58,396 nucleotides of DNA from Myxococcales bacterium (GTDB taxonomy: Bacteria; Myxococcota_A; Polyangia; Polyangiales; Polyangiaceae): positions 1-58,396 of the forward strand of contig JAAFHV010000022.1 in assembly GCA_013297655.1 (NCBI GenBank), written 5' to 3'. The position numbers and the translations under genes are program-made. Positions within the stretch are counted from its first letter, which is position 1; the number at the start of each line of letters is the position of its first letter. Shown here one piece after another: positions 40,574 through 49,245 of this stretch. A model generated the notes under the pieces. It saw only the letters and a list, made by a program, of their open reading frames with translations, had not been told where the DNA came from and did no database searches.

Positions 40574-43500
40574 ATGCCTTCGCGCGGATGGAGAAGTAGA
40601 ATCCCGGCGTCCGTCTTGCGCTTCCTTCGTTCTCTCGCGAAATCGTGTCTCTTCGGTGCCGTGCTCCTCGTGGGAACAATCCCCGCGACGGACGCGCGCG
40701 CGGCGTTCGATCCGGAGCTCGACTACTCGACGATCGAATCGAAGCACTTTCGCGTCACGTACTACCGCGGCCTCGAGGACGTCGCGAAGCGGGTGGCCGA
40801 CTACGCGGAGTCTGCCCACGAGACGCTGAGCCCCACCATGGGCTGGGACCCGGCAGGGAAGACCGAGCTCCTCATCGGCGACGCGACCGACGGCGCGAAC
40901 GGGTCGGCGACCGCGATCCCGTACAACGCGATCCGGCTCAACATCACCGCGCCGGAAGATCTCTCTCCTCTCGGCGACGTGGACGACTGGCTCCTTGCGT
41001 TGATCACCCACGAGCACACCCACGTGCTCCACCTCGACGACATGAGCGGGCTCCCGGTCGTGGTCAATCGGGTGATAGGCAAAGTGCTCGCCCCGAACCA
41101 GGTGCAGCCGCGTTGGATCTTGGAGGGCACCGCCGTCTACATGGAGACGTCGCGCACGAGCGGCGGGCGTCTTCGCTCCAGCCTGTGGAACATGTATCTG
41201 CGCACTGACGTGCTCGAGAAGAACTTCGCGACCCTCGACCAATTCTCGAACTACGTGCGGCGCTGGCCGCAGGGAAATATTTGGTATCTTTACGGCTCGT
41301 TCTTCATCGATTGGGTCGCGCGCACCTACGGTGAAGAGGCCATTCGTCGCATGGCCGAGGAGTACGGCCAGCACGTGGTGCCTTGGGGCCTATCCCGCAC
41401 CATGCGGCGGATCACGGGAAAGACGTGGGACGAGCTCTACGAGGGCTTCCGCGCCGACATGATCCGCAAAGCGGTAGACGTGCGCAACGGCGTGGTCGCG
41501 CGCGGCATTCGCGAAGGGGTTCGCCTCTCGTTCCATGGGCAGAACGCGCGTTATCCGCGTTGGATCCCGAAGGGCACGTATCCCGATCACGAAGGCGCGA
41601 TACTTTATTATCGCGAAGACGCGGACACCCGCGCCGGCCTCTACGCGGTGGACGTGGTGCGCGACGCGGAGGGGGCGCCGATCGTGGGCAAAACCGCGCC
41701 GTCGACGGAGCTCTTGGTGCGCACCGCGGGCGAGGCCGCGGCGAGCTTCGCGCCGGACGGTAATCTCTATTACAATACGCCGGCGTTCTTCTCGAACCTG
41801 TTCGTTTACAACGAGCTTTACCGCGTCGAAAAAGGCAAAAAGACGCCCACCGCGCTCGACGGCGTACCCGAGCGCCTCACCGACGGATACCGCGCGACCG
41901 ATCCGAGCATCTCCCCCGACGGGCGGAGCGTGACGTACGTGACGAACCATCACGGCACGCGCTATTTGCAAATCGCGGACGTAGGCCCCGATGGGGTGAC
42001 GAACACGCGTTCCCTCGTGCGGAGCGCGCCCTACGAACAGGCGTTTACCCCGCGCTTCTCTCCGAACGGAAGGACCGTCGCTTATAGCCATTGGGCGAAG
42101 GGTGGATACCGCGACATCTGGCTCGTCGACGTCGCTTCCGGCACGGTGAAGGAGGTCACACGGGACCGCGCCGTCGACGGCGGGTGCTCCTTCTCCCCCG
42201 ATGGGCGCACGCTTTATTACCACTCGGATCGCAGCGGCATCTCGAACGTCTACGCGTATTCGATCGACAGCGGGCGCACCCAGCAAGTCACGAACTTGCT
42301 CACCGGCGCGTACTACCCGGAGGTGAGCCCCGACGGCAAGACGCTAGCCTATGTAGGATACACGAAAGACGGCTTCGACCTCTTCGCGATGAAGCTCGAT
42401 CCGGCGCGCTTCTTGGAGCCGCTGCCTTACGTCGACACCCGGCCCTCGCCGCCGCACCCGATGATGACCGGGCACTACGAGCCGAAGCCCTATTCACCTT
42501 GGCGGACCCTTCGCCCGCGGCGTTATTCGCTCTCCACGTCGCCCGGCAATTTCGGCCAGCTCGTCACCGCGAGCGTCTCCGCGAACGACATCGCGGGGCT
42601 CCACGGGGTGGCCGCCACGTTGACGCAAGAGCTCGAGCGCCCGGAGCTGCAGGGGAGTCTCTCGTATGCCTATTACGGGCAGAGGTTCGATCCCTCGATC
42701 TCGATCTCGCGCAGCATCGCCCCGCGGCCCTACCAAATCGGCGGACAGAAGCTCGCCGCGGTGCAAGAGACGACCAGCCTCTCGACCAGCCTCGCGTACA
42801 ACCGGACGCGCCTCTACGACTCGCAGTCGTACTCGATCGGGTACTCCCTCCAGAACTTCGGCGTGAAGCTGCCGACGAACGACGTGCGCCTCGATCCGTA
42901 CGAGACGCCGCAGGTGATTCGCACGGGCCTCGCGGGGGTGATCTCGCTCGCGTACGTGTACTCGAGCGCGGAGCGTTACCTGAAGAGCGTAGGGCCCGAG
43001 CGGGGGTCCACCCTCGGGATGAACGTGAGCATGGCCCACCAGGCGCTCGGCGGCGACTTCGAGGGCATGAGCGCGAGCGCGTCGTTCGCGCAGTACTTCA
43101 CGATGCCGTGGCTCTCGCATCACTCCCTCGGGCTCCGCCTCGGCGCCGGCACGAGCGGCGGATCGTACCCCGGCCGGGCGGCCTATTTCGTGGGCGGGTT
43201 CGTCGATTTGCCCGTCATCGACACCGTCGCCGAGTCGCTCATCCAGAGCGGGATCGTGCTGCGCGGCTACCCCGCCGGGTTTCAGGGGGGCTCCCACTTC
43301 ACGCTCTTCAACGCCGAGTATCGGTTCCCGATCGTGAACTTCGATCGCGGCTCGTCGACCTTGCCGTTCTTCTTGAATCGGCTCACCGGCGCGGCGTTCT
43401 TCGACTACGGGAGCGCGTTCGACAGCTTCGCCGACGCAAAGTACAAATCGGGCACCGGGGCCGAGCTCTGGCTCGACACGTACCTCGGGTACGGCCTCGC

Positions 43501-43585
43501 GATGACCTTCCGCCTCGGCTACGCGCGGGGGCTCGCGAGCGAAGGAATCGACAAGATTTACGGGGTCGCGGCCGTCCCGTTCTGA
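40574..43585 (+). CDS. Exported HExxH protease fused to TolB-like propeller and beta-barrel
   Basis: This 1003-residue exported protein has a signal peptide ending near ATDARA. Residues about 45-340 are a peptidase MA-like gluzincin domain with HEHTH (146-150: LITHEHTHVLHLDD) and the third ligand Glu184 (WILEGTAVYMET). Residues about 360-620 carry WD40/TolB-like repeats (SPDGRSVTYVTNH, SPNGRTVAYSH, SPDGRTLYYHSD, SPDGKTLAYVGY). The last ~380 residues are a surface-antigen-type beta-barrel (YSIGYSLQNFGV, LFNAEYRFPIVNFDRG) ending in Phe. The arrangement suggests an outer-membrane barrel carrying a periplasmic or surface protease. The start ATG 40574 is chosen because it begins the signal peptide. 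Substrate and export partner are unknown. Confidence 0.87.
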   Translation: MPSRGWRSRIPASVLRFLRSLAKSCLFGAVLLVGTIPATDARAAFDPELDYSTIESKHFRVTYYRGLEDVAKRVADYAESAHETLSPTMGWDPAGKTELLIGDATDGANGSATAIPYNAIRLNITAPEDLSPLGDVDDWLLALITHEHTHVLHLDDMSGLPVVVNRVIGKVLAPNQVQPRWILEGTAVYMETSRTSGGRLRSSLWNMYLRTDVLEKNFATLDQFSNYVRRWPQGNIWYLYGSFFIDWVARTYGEEAIRRMAEEYGQHVVPWGLSRTMRRITGKTWDELYEGFRADMIRKAVDVRNGVVARGIREGVRLSFHGQNARYPRWIPKGTYPDHEGAILYYREDADTRAGLYAVDVVRDAEGAPIVGKTAPSTELLVRTAGEAAASFAPDGNLYYNTPAFFSNLFVYNELYRVEKGKKTPTALDGVPERLTDGYRATDPSISPDGRSVTYVTNHHGTRYLQIADVGPDGVTNTRSLVRSAPYEQAFTPRFSPNGRTVAYSHWAKGGYRDIWLVDVASGTVKEVTRDRAVDGGCSFSPDGRTLYYHSDRSGISNVYAYSIDSGRTQQVTNLLTGAYYPEVSPDGKTLAYVGYTKDGFDLFAMKLDPARFLEPLPYVDTRPSPPHPMMTGHYEPKPYSPWRTLRPRRYSLSTSPGNFGQLVTASVSANDIAGLHGVAATLTQELERPELQGSLSYAYYGQRFDPSISISRSIAPRPYQIGGQKLAAVQETTSLSTSLAYNRTRLYDSQSYSIGYSLQNFGVKLPTNDVRLDPYETPQVIRTGLAGVISLAYVYSSAERYLKSVGPERGSTLGMNVSMAHQALGGDFEGMSASASFAQYFTMPWLSHHSLGLRLGAGTSGGSYPGRAAYFVGGFVDLPVIDTVAESLIQSGIVLRGYPAGFQGGSHFTLFNAEYRFPIVNFDRGSSTLPFFLNRLTGAAFFDYGSAFDSFADAKYKSGTGAELWLDTYLGYGLAMTFRLGYARGLASEGIDKIYGVAAVPF

Positions 43586-43637
43586 CCATCGCGCAAAGAA
43601 CTTGGCCGCCGGGTCCGGTTTCTACGAGGGTGGAGGC

Positions 43638-44159
43638 ATGCGCTGGTATCCCCTCCTCGCCCTTCCGCTCCTCGTCGCGTGTGCTGGTCAGTCGCGCCCC
43701 GCGCGGATGCAAGAGGCCGCGATGGAGGTGAACCTGAACGCTCGCTTCGGTCGCATGGAGCTCGCCGGCGAGCACGTCGCGCCGCAAGGACGCCCCGCGT
43801 TCTTCGGGCATCGCAAGGTGTGGGGCTCGCGCGTGCGCATCGTCGACTCCGAGCTCATCGGCGTCCGTTTCTTGAAGGACGACGCGGAGGCCGAGGCCCA
43901 GGTTCGCATCGCGTGGCAGCCCGTCGACGACGGCGACATGCGCATGACCACCGTGAAGCAGACCTTCAAAGAGATGAAGAGCGGCTGGTACCTCGTCTCC
44001 GAAGAGCGCTCGGAGGGCGACGTCGGCGTGTTCGGCGAGAAGCCCGAGTCGCCCAAAGACGCTCCGGTGCAGATGCCGCGAAAGACGAAGTTCGACACCA
44101 TCCGTCTCGGCCAGTCGAGCGCGTCGCCTTCGCACGAGAACACGGTCGACGATCCCTGA
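43638..44159 (+). CDS. Small lipoprotein
   Basis: This 173-residue lipoprotein has lipobox VAC (LPLLVACAGQSRPAR). GGAGG ends one base before the ATG 43638, and the signal peptide begins there; a longer frame from 43602 is less likely. The mature part has a two-layer beta-like pattern (EVNLNARFGRMELAGEHVAP, VRIVDSELIGVRFLKDD, VRIAWQPVDDGDMRMTTV). I know of no named family, though similar lipoproteins occur in myxobacteria. It lies 52 bp after the protease-barrel gene on the same strand and may form a unit with it. Confidence 0.75.
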   Translation: MRWYPLLALPLLVACAGQSRPARMQEAAMEVNLNARFGRMELAGEHVAPQGRPAFFGHRKVWGSRVRIVDSELIGVRFLKDDAEAEAQVRIAWQPVDDGDMRMTTVKQTFKEMKSGWYLVSEERSEGDVGVFGEKPESPKDAPVQMPRKTKFDTIRLGQSSASPSHENTVDDP

Positions 44160-44195
44160 CCTTGACGTTCGAGGCTCGCGCTACACGCTGTCCGC

Positions 44196-44837
44196 GTGAC
44201 GAAACGCGCCAAGGCCCTGCGCCTCCTCGTGTACGACGCCACCTGCACGGGCTCTGGCTTGTCGCCCGGCCTCTCCGACGCATGGAGCGCGGGGGCTCGT
44301 TTGTATCGCGCGCTCGGTCGCGTCGACGCCGCCCGTGGTGTCCGTAACTGGCGGGAAGCGCTCAATTTTTTGACGACGTACGGCGACGATACGCCGCTCG
44401 GCGAGGTCCAGTACTGGGGCCACGGTACGTTCGGGAAAATCTGGATCGCGCGCGACGCGGTGGACCGCGCGCGGCTCGACGATCCCACGCTCGCGCCGGA
44501 CCTCGATCGCCTCGCGTCGCGGCTCGCAGAGTCGCGCGCGCCGAACCACGAGCCCCTGTTCTGGATACGCACCTGCGAGACGATGGGCGGGCCGAGCGGT
44601 CACGCGTTCGCCAAAGCCCTCACGAGCCGCCTCGGTTGCCGCGTCGCCGGCCACACCCACGTCATCGGGGTGCTCCAGAGCGGACTCGTCGCGCTACGGC
44701 CCGGCGAGGAGCCCGGGTGGCCGCTCGAGATGGGCCTCGGGCCGAAGGGCGAAGAGGGTCAAGGCCTGCCGTCCACGCCCGCGGCGCCGAGCACGGTGCA
44801 CTTCCTCACCGGCGCGCTCCCCGAAGACCTCGCCTGA
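44196..44837 (+). CDS. Putative clan CD (caspase-like) protein, 213 aa
   Basis: This 213-residue soluble protein starts at GTG 44196. It has a beta strand ending in YWGHG (His76-Gly77) and a second strand ending in WIRTCETMGG (Cys127), then GHAFAKALTSRLGCRVAGHT. A hydrophobic strand followed by His-Gly and a later one followed by Cys is the dyad pattern of clan CD cysteine peptidases and resembles DUF4347-type proteins, in which the sequence after the second strand is also G-rich. The enzyme class is an inference; the Cys could be non-catalytic. It follows the lipoprotein by 36 bp in the same direction, so it may be part of the same transcript. Confidence 0.6.
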   Translation: MTKRAKALRLLVYDATCTGSGLSPGLSDAWSAGARLYRALGRVDAARGVRNWREALNFLTTYGDDTPLGEVQYWGHGTFGKIWIARDAVDRARLDDPTLAPDLDRLASRLAESRAPNHEPLFWIRTCETMGGPSGHAFAKALTSRLGCRVAGHTHVIGVLQSGLVALRPGEEPGWPLEMGLGPKGEEGQGLPSTPAAPSTVHFLTGALPEDLA

Positions 44838-44920
44838 GCACAAAAGGCGACGAGCGAACCTACCGATGTCCGGCGGGCTCGCTCGTGCTCCTCGTCCGCG
44901 ATGGATCGCGGCGTGGGCGC

Positions 44921-45070
44921 CTACTTGGCGGCGGCTTTTTTCGCCGGCTTCTTCGCGGCCGAGGTCTTCTTGACCTCGGGGGTGCGGGCGCGCATGTCAC
45001 GCGCCTTCTTCTTGGCTTGGGCCTTGCGGCGCTTCATCTTTTGCGAGTTGCGGCGATCGAACTTGCCCAT
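44921..45070 (-). CDS. Small basic Lys/Ala-rich protein (49 aa)
   Basis: This 49-residue protein starts MGKFDRRNSQKMKRRKAQAK and ends in a Lys/Ala-rich tail. The ATG 45070 has an AGGA ribosome site 8 nt upstream. Such short, strongly basic, highly conserved proteins occur in myxobacteria and look like nucleic-acid-binding or ribosome-associated factors, but no function is known to me. The larger frame open upstream to 45919 is a shadow. It converges with the gene at 44196-44837. Confidence 0.65.
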   Translation of the reverse strand: MGKFDRRNSQKMKRRKAQAKKKARDMRARTPEVKKTSAAKKPAKKAAAK

Positions 45071-45262
45071 CGTGCGTTCCTGTCTACAAGGGGGGGCGAA
45101 GGCGAGACGCACGACGCCGGGAAAGGGTCGCGGATGGAAGGCGAAATCGCAGCGAATGTCAAGAAGAAGGCGTTCCAAGGTTTCGCCCACCTGGTCGAAA
45201 AGTTCGCATCCTCCAGGGGATAGCGCATTGACGGCGACGCTGGAGAAGGGGACGCTCGGTAG

Positions 45263-45835
45263 ATGGGCAACTTCTCTCACGTCGCCCGCTGCGCGGATCT
45301 CGCCCGTGCCGACATCCTCGCCGCGCTGGTCTCTCCCGATGCGACGTACGAGCTGTGCGCTCGGCTCTCGTACGTGTCGCGCTCCGGCGAATCGGCCGAG
45401 GCGGTGCTGCGTGTGTTCTCGCTGCTCGCGTCCGGCTCTGCCGATTGGATTCGTGGCGAGCTCCGCGTGACGGTGGAGGCGAGCGGCGCGCACGCGATCG
45501 TGACGGCGTTCGAGCGACGGGAGGACGGCCGCTTCGGGGAGCTCTTCCCGCCGTTGCGTTTCGCCCTCGCGCTCACGGAGCTGCGCCTGCTCGTGGAGAG
45601 CAACCCGGCCGCGCTCGGCGGCCTCGAGCTTTGGGAGGCGCCGCGCGGGATCGAGCTCGGCCTCCCGCAGGGTGGACAGCAGCCGTCGGTGGTCCCGCGC
45701 ACGGCCGCTTCGGGAGTTCGGCCCGCCATGAACCAACCGGGGAGCAACGAGCGACCCTCGAGCTCGCCCACCCGCCGCGAGACGAAGAAGGTCCAAGTGC
45801 CTCACGAGGCCCTTCGGAAGCTCAAAGAAGGCTGA
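45263..45835 (+). CDS. Conserved hypothetical protein (190 aa)
   Basis: This 190-residue protein has an N-terminal globular part of about 130 residues (LARADILAALVSPDATYELC, then RLSYVSRSGESAEAVLRVFS, and FPPLRFALALTELRLLVES) and a disordered Pro/Ser/Gln-rich tail ending in VPHEALRKLKEG. No known domain is visible. ATG 45263 is preceded by GGGGACG. The divergent small basic gene and the hairpin at 45885 flank it, so it is probably a single-gene transcript. Confidence 0.65.
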   Translation: MGNFSHVARCADLARADILAALVSPDATYELCARLSYVSRSGESAEAVLRVFSLLASGSADWIRGELRVTVEASGAHAIVTAFERREDGRFGELFPPLRFALALTELRLLVESNPAALGGLELWEAPRGIELGLPQGGQQPSVVPRTAASGVRPAMNQPGSNERPSSSPTRRETKKVQVPHEALRKLKEG

Positions 45836-45884
45836 AGAGAAGCCTGTTCCTTCTCTTCGCGCTCTTCGCAGCCGCGAAACGACG

Positions 45885-45912
45885 ACGCCCTCTCGCTGCT
45901 GCGGGAGGGCGT
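45885..45912 (+). terminator. Hairpin after the 190-residue gene
   Basis: ACGCCCTC ... GAGGGCGT is a perfect 8-bp stem with a 12-nt loop, 50 bp after the stop codon and followed by ATCTCATT. It lacks a strong U tract but separates convergent genes. Confidence 0.4.
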
Positions 45913-45973
45913 ATCTCATTGGGAGCGGAGAGCTTCGAGCGGCGACGGCCCCGCCTTCGTCAGCCGCCCTTCG

Positions 45974-46222
45974 TCAGCCGGTGTTCTCGGCGACGTCGGC
46001 TTCGCGGTTGCGGACCTCGAGGCGGTAACGGCTGTTGATGGTCTCGATGTAGAAGACCTCGCGGCCGGCCATGCGGAGCACGCGCTTGACGGGGGTGGTG
46101 ACGTACTCGTGCATCCCGTCAGGGAACTCGATGACGACCACGGAGCCCTTCCTTGGCGCCCTCACGAGACGTCCTGCGACGGCTCTTGAGCCTTTGCCTA
46201 GCTTGCGAAGGACTACTTCCAC
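45974..46222 (-). CDS. Small conserved hypothetical protein (82 aa)
   Basis: This 82-residue basic protein starts at GTG 46222 (MEVVLRKLGKGSRAVAGRLV, then RAPRKGSVVVIEFPDG). The beta-rich middle HEYVTTPVKRVLRMAGREVF, followed by YIETINSRYRLEV, suggests a small SH3- or OB-like fold. I recognise no family. No strong ribosome site precedes the GTG, so the start is uncertain. It stands alone between the gene at 45263-45835, which converges on it, and the divergent thymidine kinase gene. Confidence 0.6.
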   Translation of the reverse strand: MEVVLRKLGKGSRAVAGRLVRAPRKGSVVVIEFPDGMHEYVTTPVKRVLRMAGREVFYIETINSRYRLEVRNREADVAENTG

Positions 46223-46443
46223 ACTTCGAGGATAGCATCGCGATGCTCGTCGTCTACTCGGAGATCACGCCACTTCGACGTGATTGCGCGCAACGCAAGA
46301 GTGCCACGAATTGTGCTGCGCAGGAGACCAGGTGGGCCTCGCGCCTACGATGGAAAAGGCGCTGAAAACTCAGTCCGATCCATCGAACACCAAAACCGTC
46401 CGGGATCGACGCGGTTCGTGAAGGCTGCTAAGGCCGGCCAGCG

Positions 46444-47067
46444 ATGGACCGATCGCGGCTCGCCGAGCACCTCTCCACCCCATCCGACGGTCCGCGCGAT
46501 CCTTCGCAGCTACGCGGCTGCATCGAGGTCGTGTGCGGCTCGATGTTCAGCGGAAAGACGGAGGAGCTCCTTCGCCGCGTGAAGCGCGCCAAGCTCGCGC
46601 GCCTTCGTGTGCAGCTCTTCAAGCCGCGGATCGACAACCGCTACGACGAGGTCCGCGTCGTGAGCCACGAAGGCCTCACCGCCGACGCGACGCCGGTCGC
46701 CACCGCGGAGGAGCTCGCAGGCCACGTGCTCGAGGGCACCCACGTGGTCGGAATCGACGAGGTGCAGTTCTTCGACATGGGCGTGCTCGCGCTCGCGCAG
46801 ACCTTGGCCGATCGTGGGACGAGGGTGATTTGCGCGGGGCTCGACCAGGACTACCGCGGCGAGCCGTTCGGCTGCATGCCGCAGCTCATGGCGATCGCAG
46901 AGTACGTCACCAAGCTGCATGCAGTGTGCACGCGTTGCGGAGGCGAGGCGAGCCGCTCGCAGCGGGTGGTCGCAAAAGAGGGCCAGCTCTTCGTCGGCGG
47001 CGCTTCGGATTACGAGGCGCGCTGCCGGAAGTGCTTCGTGCCGACGATGGTCGAGCCCTCGCGCTGA
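46444..47067 (+). CDS. tdk: Thymidine kinase
   Basis: This 207-residue type II thymidine kinase phosphorylates thymidine with ATP in pyrimidine salvage. The P-loop is GSMFSGKTEELLRR (32-45), the DEVQFFD motif provides the catalytic Glu, and a C-terminal zinc ribbon is present (CTRCGGEASRSQR ... ARCRKCF). The length suits the family, with a ~25-residue N-terminal extension. ATG 46444 is the first Met. It converges with the transpeptidase gene. Confidence 0.96.
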   Translation: MDRSRLAEHLSTPSDGPRDPSQLRGCIEVVCGSMFSGKTEELLRRVKRAKLARLRVQLFKPRIDNRYDEVRVVSHEGLTADATPVATAEELAGHVLEGTHVVGIDEVQFFDMGVLALAQTLADRGTRVICAGLDQDYRGEPFGCMPQLMAIAEYVTKLHAVCTRCGGEASRSQRVVAKEGQLFVGGASDYEARCRKCFVPTMVEPSR

Positions 47068-47107
47068 CTCCGCCTCGCGCCGCGCGCCCGGCTCCTCGTG
47101 AGCGCCC

Positions 47108-48475
47108 CTACTTGCCCTTGCGGCGCGCGACCTGGGTCGCGTGCACCTCGGGGAAGGTGACACCCTGCACGTTCTCGGTCGCGAAGAAGCCGCGGAGCAT
47201 TTCGCGCGCGACCACGTTCGCTTTCACTTTCCAAACCGGGCCGTTCACCACGAGGGTCGCGATCGCGACTTGGCGCTGGCCGGGCTGCGGGTGGCTCGGC
47301 GCGAAGCCAGTGAACCACGTGTAGTATCTCTGCTTCTCGCCGTCGGTGAGGGTGCCCGTCTTGCCGGCGACCTGGACTCCAGCGAGGTGCGCGTTCCCCT
47401 TGAGATCGTGGAATGCCTTGTACGAGGTGCCGTCGGCGACGGTCTTGTCCATCATCTGCGTGACGGCGGCGGCGACGGTCTGGCTCACGATCCGCTTGCC
47501 CACTTGCGGCGCGGGCATGGTGTAGATCGACTTGCCGGTCGCGTCGGTGACCTCGGCCACGATGCGGGGGCGAATCGGCTCCCCGCCGCGGGCCATGACG
47601 GTGCTGAGCCAGGCCGCGTGCATCGGCGAGAGGGTGGTGTTCCAGAAGCCGGCCGCGGTGCGCGCGAACGCGAGCGACTCGGTGGGGACCTTGATCGAGC
47701 TCGACTGCACCGGCACGTCGAACGGGAGGTGATCTCCGAACGCGAGCGCGTGCGCGGTCTCCTCGAGCTTTTCGGGCTTGAGGTGACGAAGGGCGAGGCG
47801 CGCGAACACGGTGTTCAAGCTGCGGCCCATCGCGCCGGCGAGGGTGGAGCACCACTTGTCGCGCGCGGGATCGGGCTCGAGGTCCTTCTCCGTGATGCGC
47901 TGCTCGCCGCCGGAGTAACACTCCTTTTGCTCGGGGCTCACGCCGGCCGAGTCGACGAGGGTCGTGCCGGTGACGATTTTGAACACGCTCGCCGCGGGCG
48001 CGGTGGCCTCGACCGCGAGATCGCGCGGGCCGCCTTTTTCCATGTGGCTCGCGTAGGCGAGCACGTTGCCCGTCGCGACGTCGATCATGACGACGGTGGC
48101 CTCGGGGATGTGCTGCGCTTCGAGGTACGTCTTCGCGAGCCGCTGGAGGCGCGGGTCGGCGGTGAGCTTCGCCGTCTTCCGCTCCGGCATCGGCGCCATC
48201 ACGTTGTTTCCCTCGACGTAGATCTTCGCGAGGTCGAGGCCGGCGAGGGCGGGGGACGCGGGCTGGCCGAAGCGCTGCCGAATCGCGAGCGACTCGTCGT
48301 CGTCTGCGTTCTCCGCGGTCGTTCCTGTGACGGAGCCGGCGACGCCGTCTGTCGGGCCGTCCTTGACCTGTGCCGGAACGCGCTTGGCGGCGACGATCAC
48401 GAGCCCCAGTGCCAGTACGGGCACACCCATTCCGATCCAGCGCTTACGCATTGACGACCCAATCGCACGCGCCAT
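47108..48475 (-). CDS. Penicillin-binding transpeptidase (class B-like, single domain)
   Basis: This 455-residue protein has an N-terminal signal anchor at about 13-30 (IGMGVPVLALGLVIVAA), a variable region to ~105, and a transpeptidase domain with SxxK Ser163-Val-Phe-Lys166, SxN Ser219-Leu-Asn221 and KTGT (372-375). It cross-links peptidoglycan stems and should be beta-lactam sensitive. It is shorter than FtsI/PBP2 (~600) because the usual dimerisation domain is reduced or absent, so it may be a specialised or class D-like enzyme. The start could be ATG 48475 or 48451. It is divergent from the lipoprotein gene at 48700. Confidence 0.9.
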   Translation of the reverse strand: MARAIGSSMRKRWIGMGVPVLALGLVIVAAKRVPAQVKDGPTDGVAGSVTGTTAENADDDESLAIRQRFGQPASPALAGLDLAKIYVEGNNVMAPMPERKTAKLTADPRLQRLAKTYLEAQHIPEATVVMIDVATGNVLAYASHMEKGGPRDLAVEATAPAASVFKIVTGTTLVDSAGVSPEQKECYSGGEQRITEKDLEPDPARDKWCSTLAGAMGRSLNTVFARLALRHLKPEKLEETAHALAFGDHLPFDVPVQSSSIKVPTESLAFARTAAGFWNTTLSPMHAAWLSTVMARGGEPIRPRIVAEVTDATGKSIYTMPAPQVGKRIVSQTVAAAVTQMMDKTVADGTSYKAFHDLKGNAHLAGVQVAGKTGTLTDGEKQRYYTWFTGFAPSHPQPGQRQVAIATLVVNGPVWKVKANVVAREMLRGFFATENVQGVTFPEVHATQVARRKGK

Positions 48476-48699
48476 GCCCCGCGGCCAAGTTTCGGACGGG
48501 GGTTCGTGACCCCGGCGCGCGGTGACGCGAATCCCTCGACGTAGCGGACACTTCCGCGCCTTCCGCGACCGTAGAGCGGGCCGTCGCTCACGAGCGCGCG
48601 AGAAAAAATGTCGGCGCCAGGCAACGGCTTCGCGGGGCGGCGCCGAGAGAACGGCATCGCAGGCCACTTCGGCCTCGGACGACCCGAAAGGACCACGCC

Positions 48700-49134
48700 A
48701 TGTTCTCCCGTAGCGACTCCGTGACCACGAACACCCGCACCGAAGCCCAGCGCAGCTCGTTTTGGCCCGCGCGAGCGATTCCTCTCCTGCTCGCGATCGG
48801 CTTCGCGGTGCTCGCGTTGGCGTGCTCGAGCGGGTCAGCCGATGGGACCAGCCCAAGCGGCGAGCTCACGGGCAGCTGCCTATTCATGCAGGACTCGAAG
48901 GTAACGAGTTGCTACGAGTTCTACGGGAAGGACTCCGTCGGCAACGCGAAGACGCAGTGTGACCGTTTCCATAAGCCCGAGTACGGGGCGACGACAGGTG
49001 TCTCGACCGGCAAGTGCCCCGAAGAGGGCAAAACCTTTCATGACTTCATCGAGGACCCCGACCGAGACTTTCGAATGGACAACTTTGGCTACAACACCGG
49101 AAGCGAGGTCAGCGCCGACGCAGGAACGAAGTAG
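48700..49134 (+). CDS. Small lipoprotein with Cys pairs
   Basis: This 144-residue lipoprotein has a Thr/Arg-rich N-terminus, a hydrophobic core and lipobox LALAC (about residue 42). An AAAGGA ribosome site lies 7 nt before the ATG. The mature part is short with Cys at SCLFM, TSCYEFYG, TQCDRFH and KCPEEG, suggesting two disulfides. I know of no family. It is divergent from the transpeptidase gene, with about 220 bp between their starts. Confidence 0.75.
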   Translation: MFSRSDSVTTNTRTEAQRSSFWPARAIPLLLAIGFAVLALACSSGSADGTSPSGELTGSCLFMQDSKVTSCYEFYGKDSVGNAKTQCDRFHKPEYGATTGVSTGKCPEEGKTFHDFIEDPDRDFRMDNFGYNTGSEVSADAGTK

Positions 49135-49245
49135 TCACGAGCCTGCGCTCGAGGGCGACGGTAGGGCCGAAGAGCTCCCCGTCGCTCTTCTTGCGTGGAC
49201 GCGCGGACCTACCCCACGTTCGCGGAATCGTGATGAAGTTCGCGC

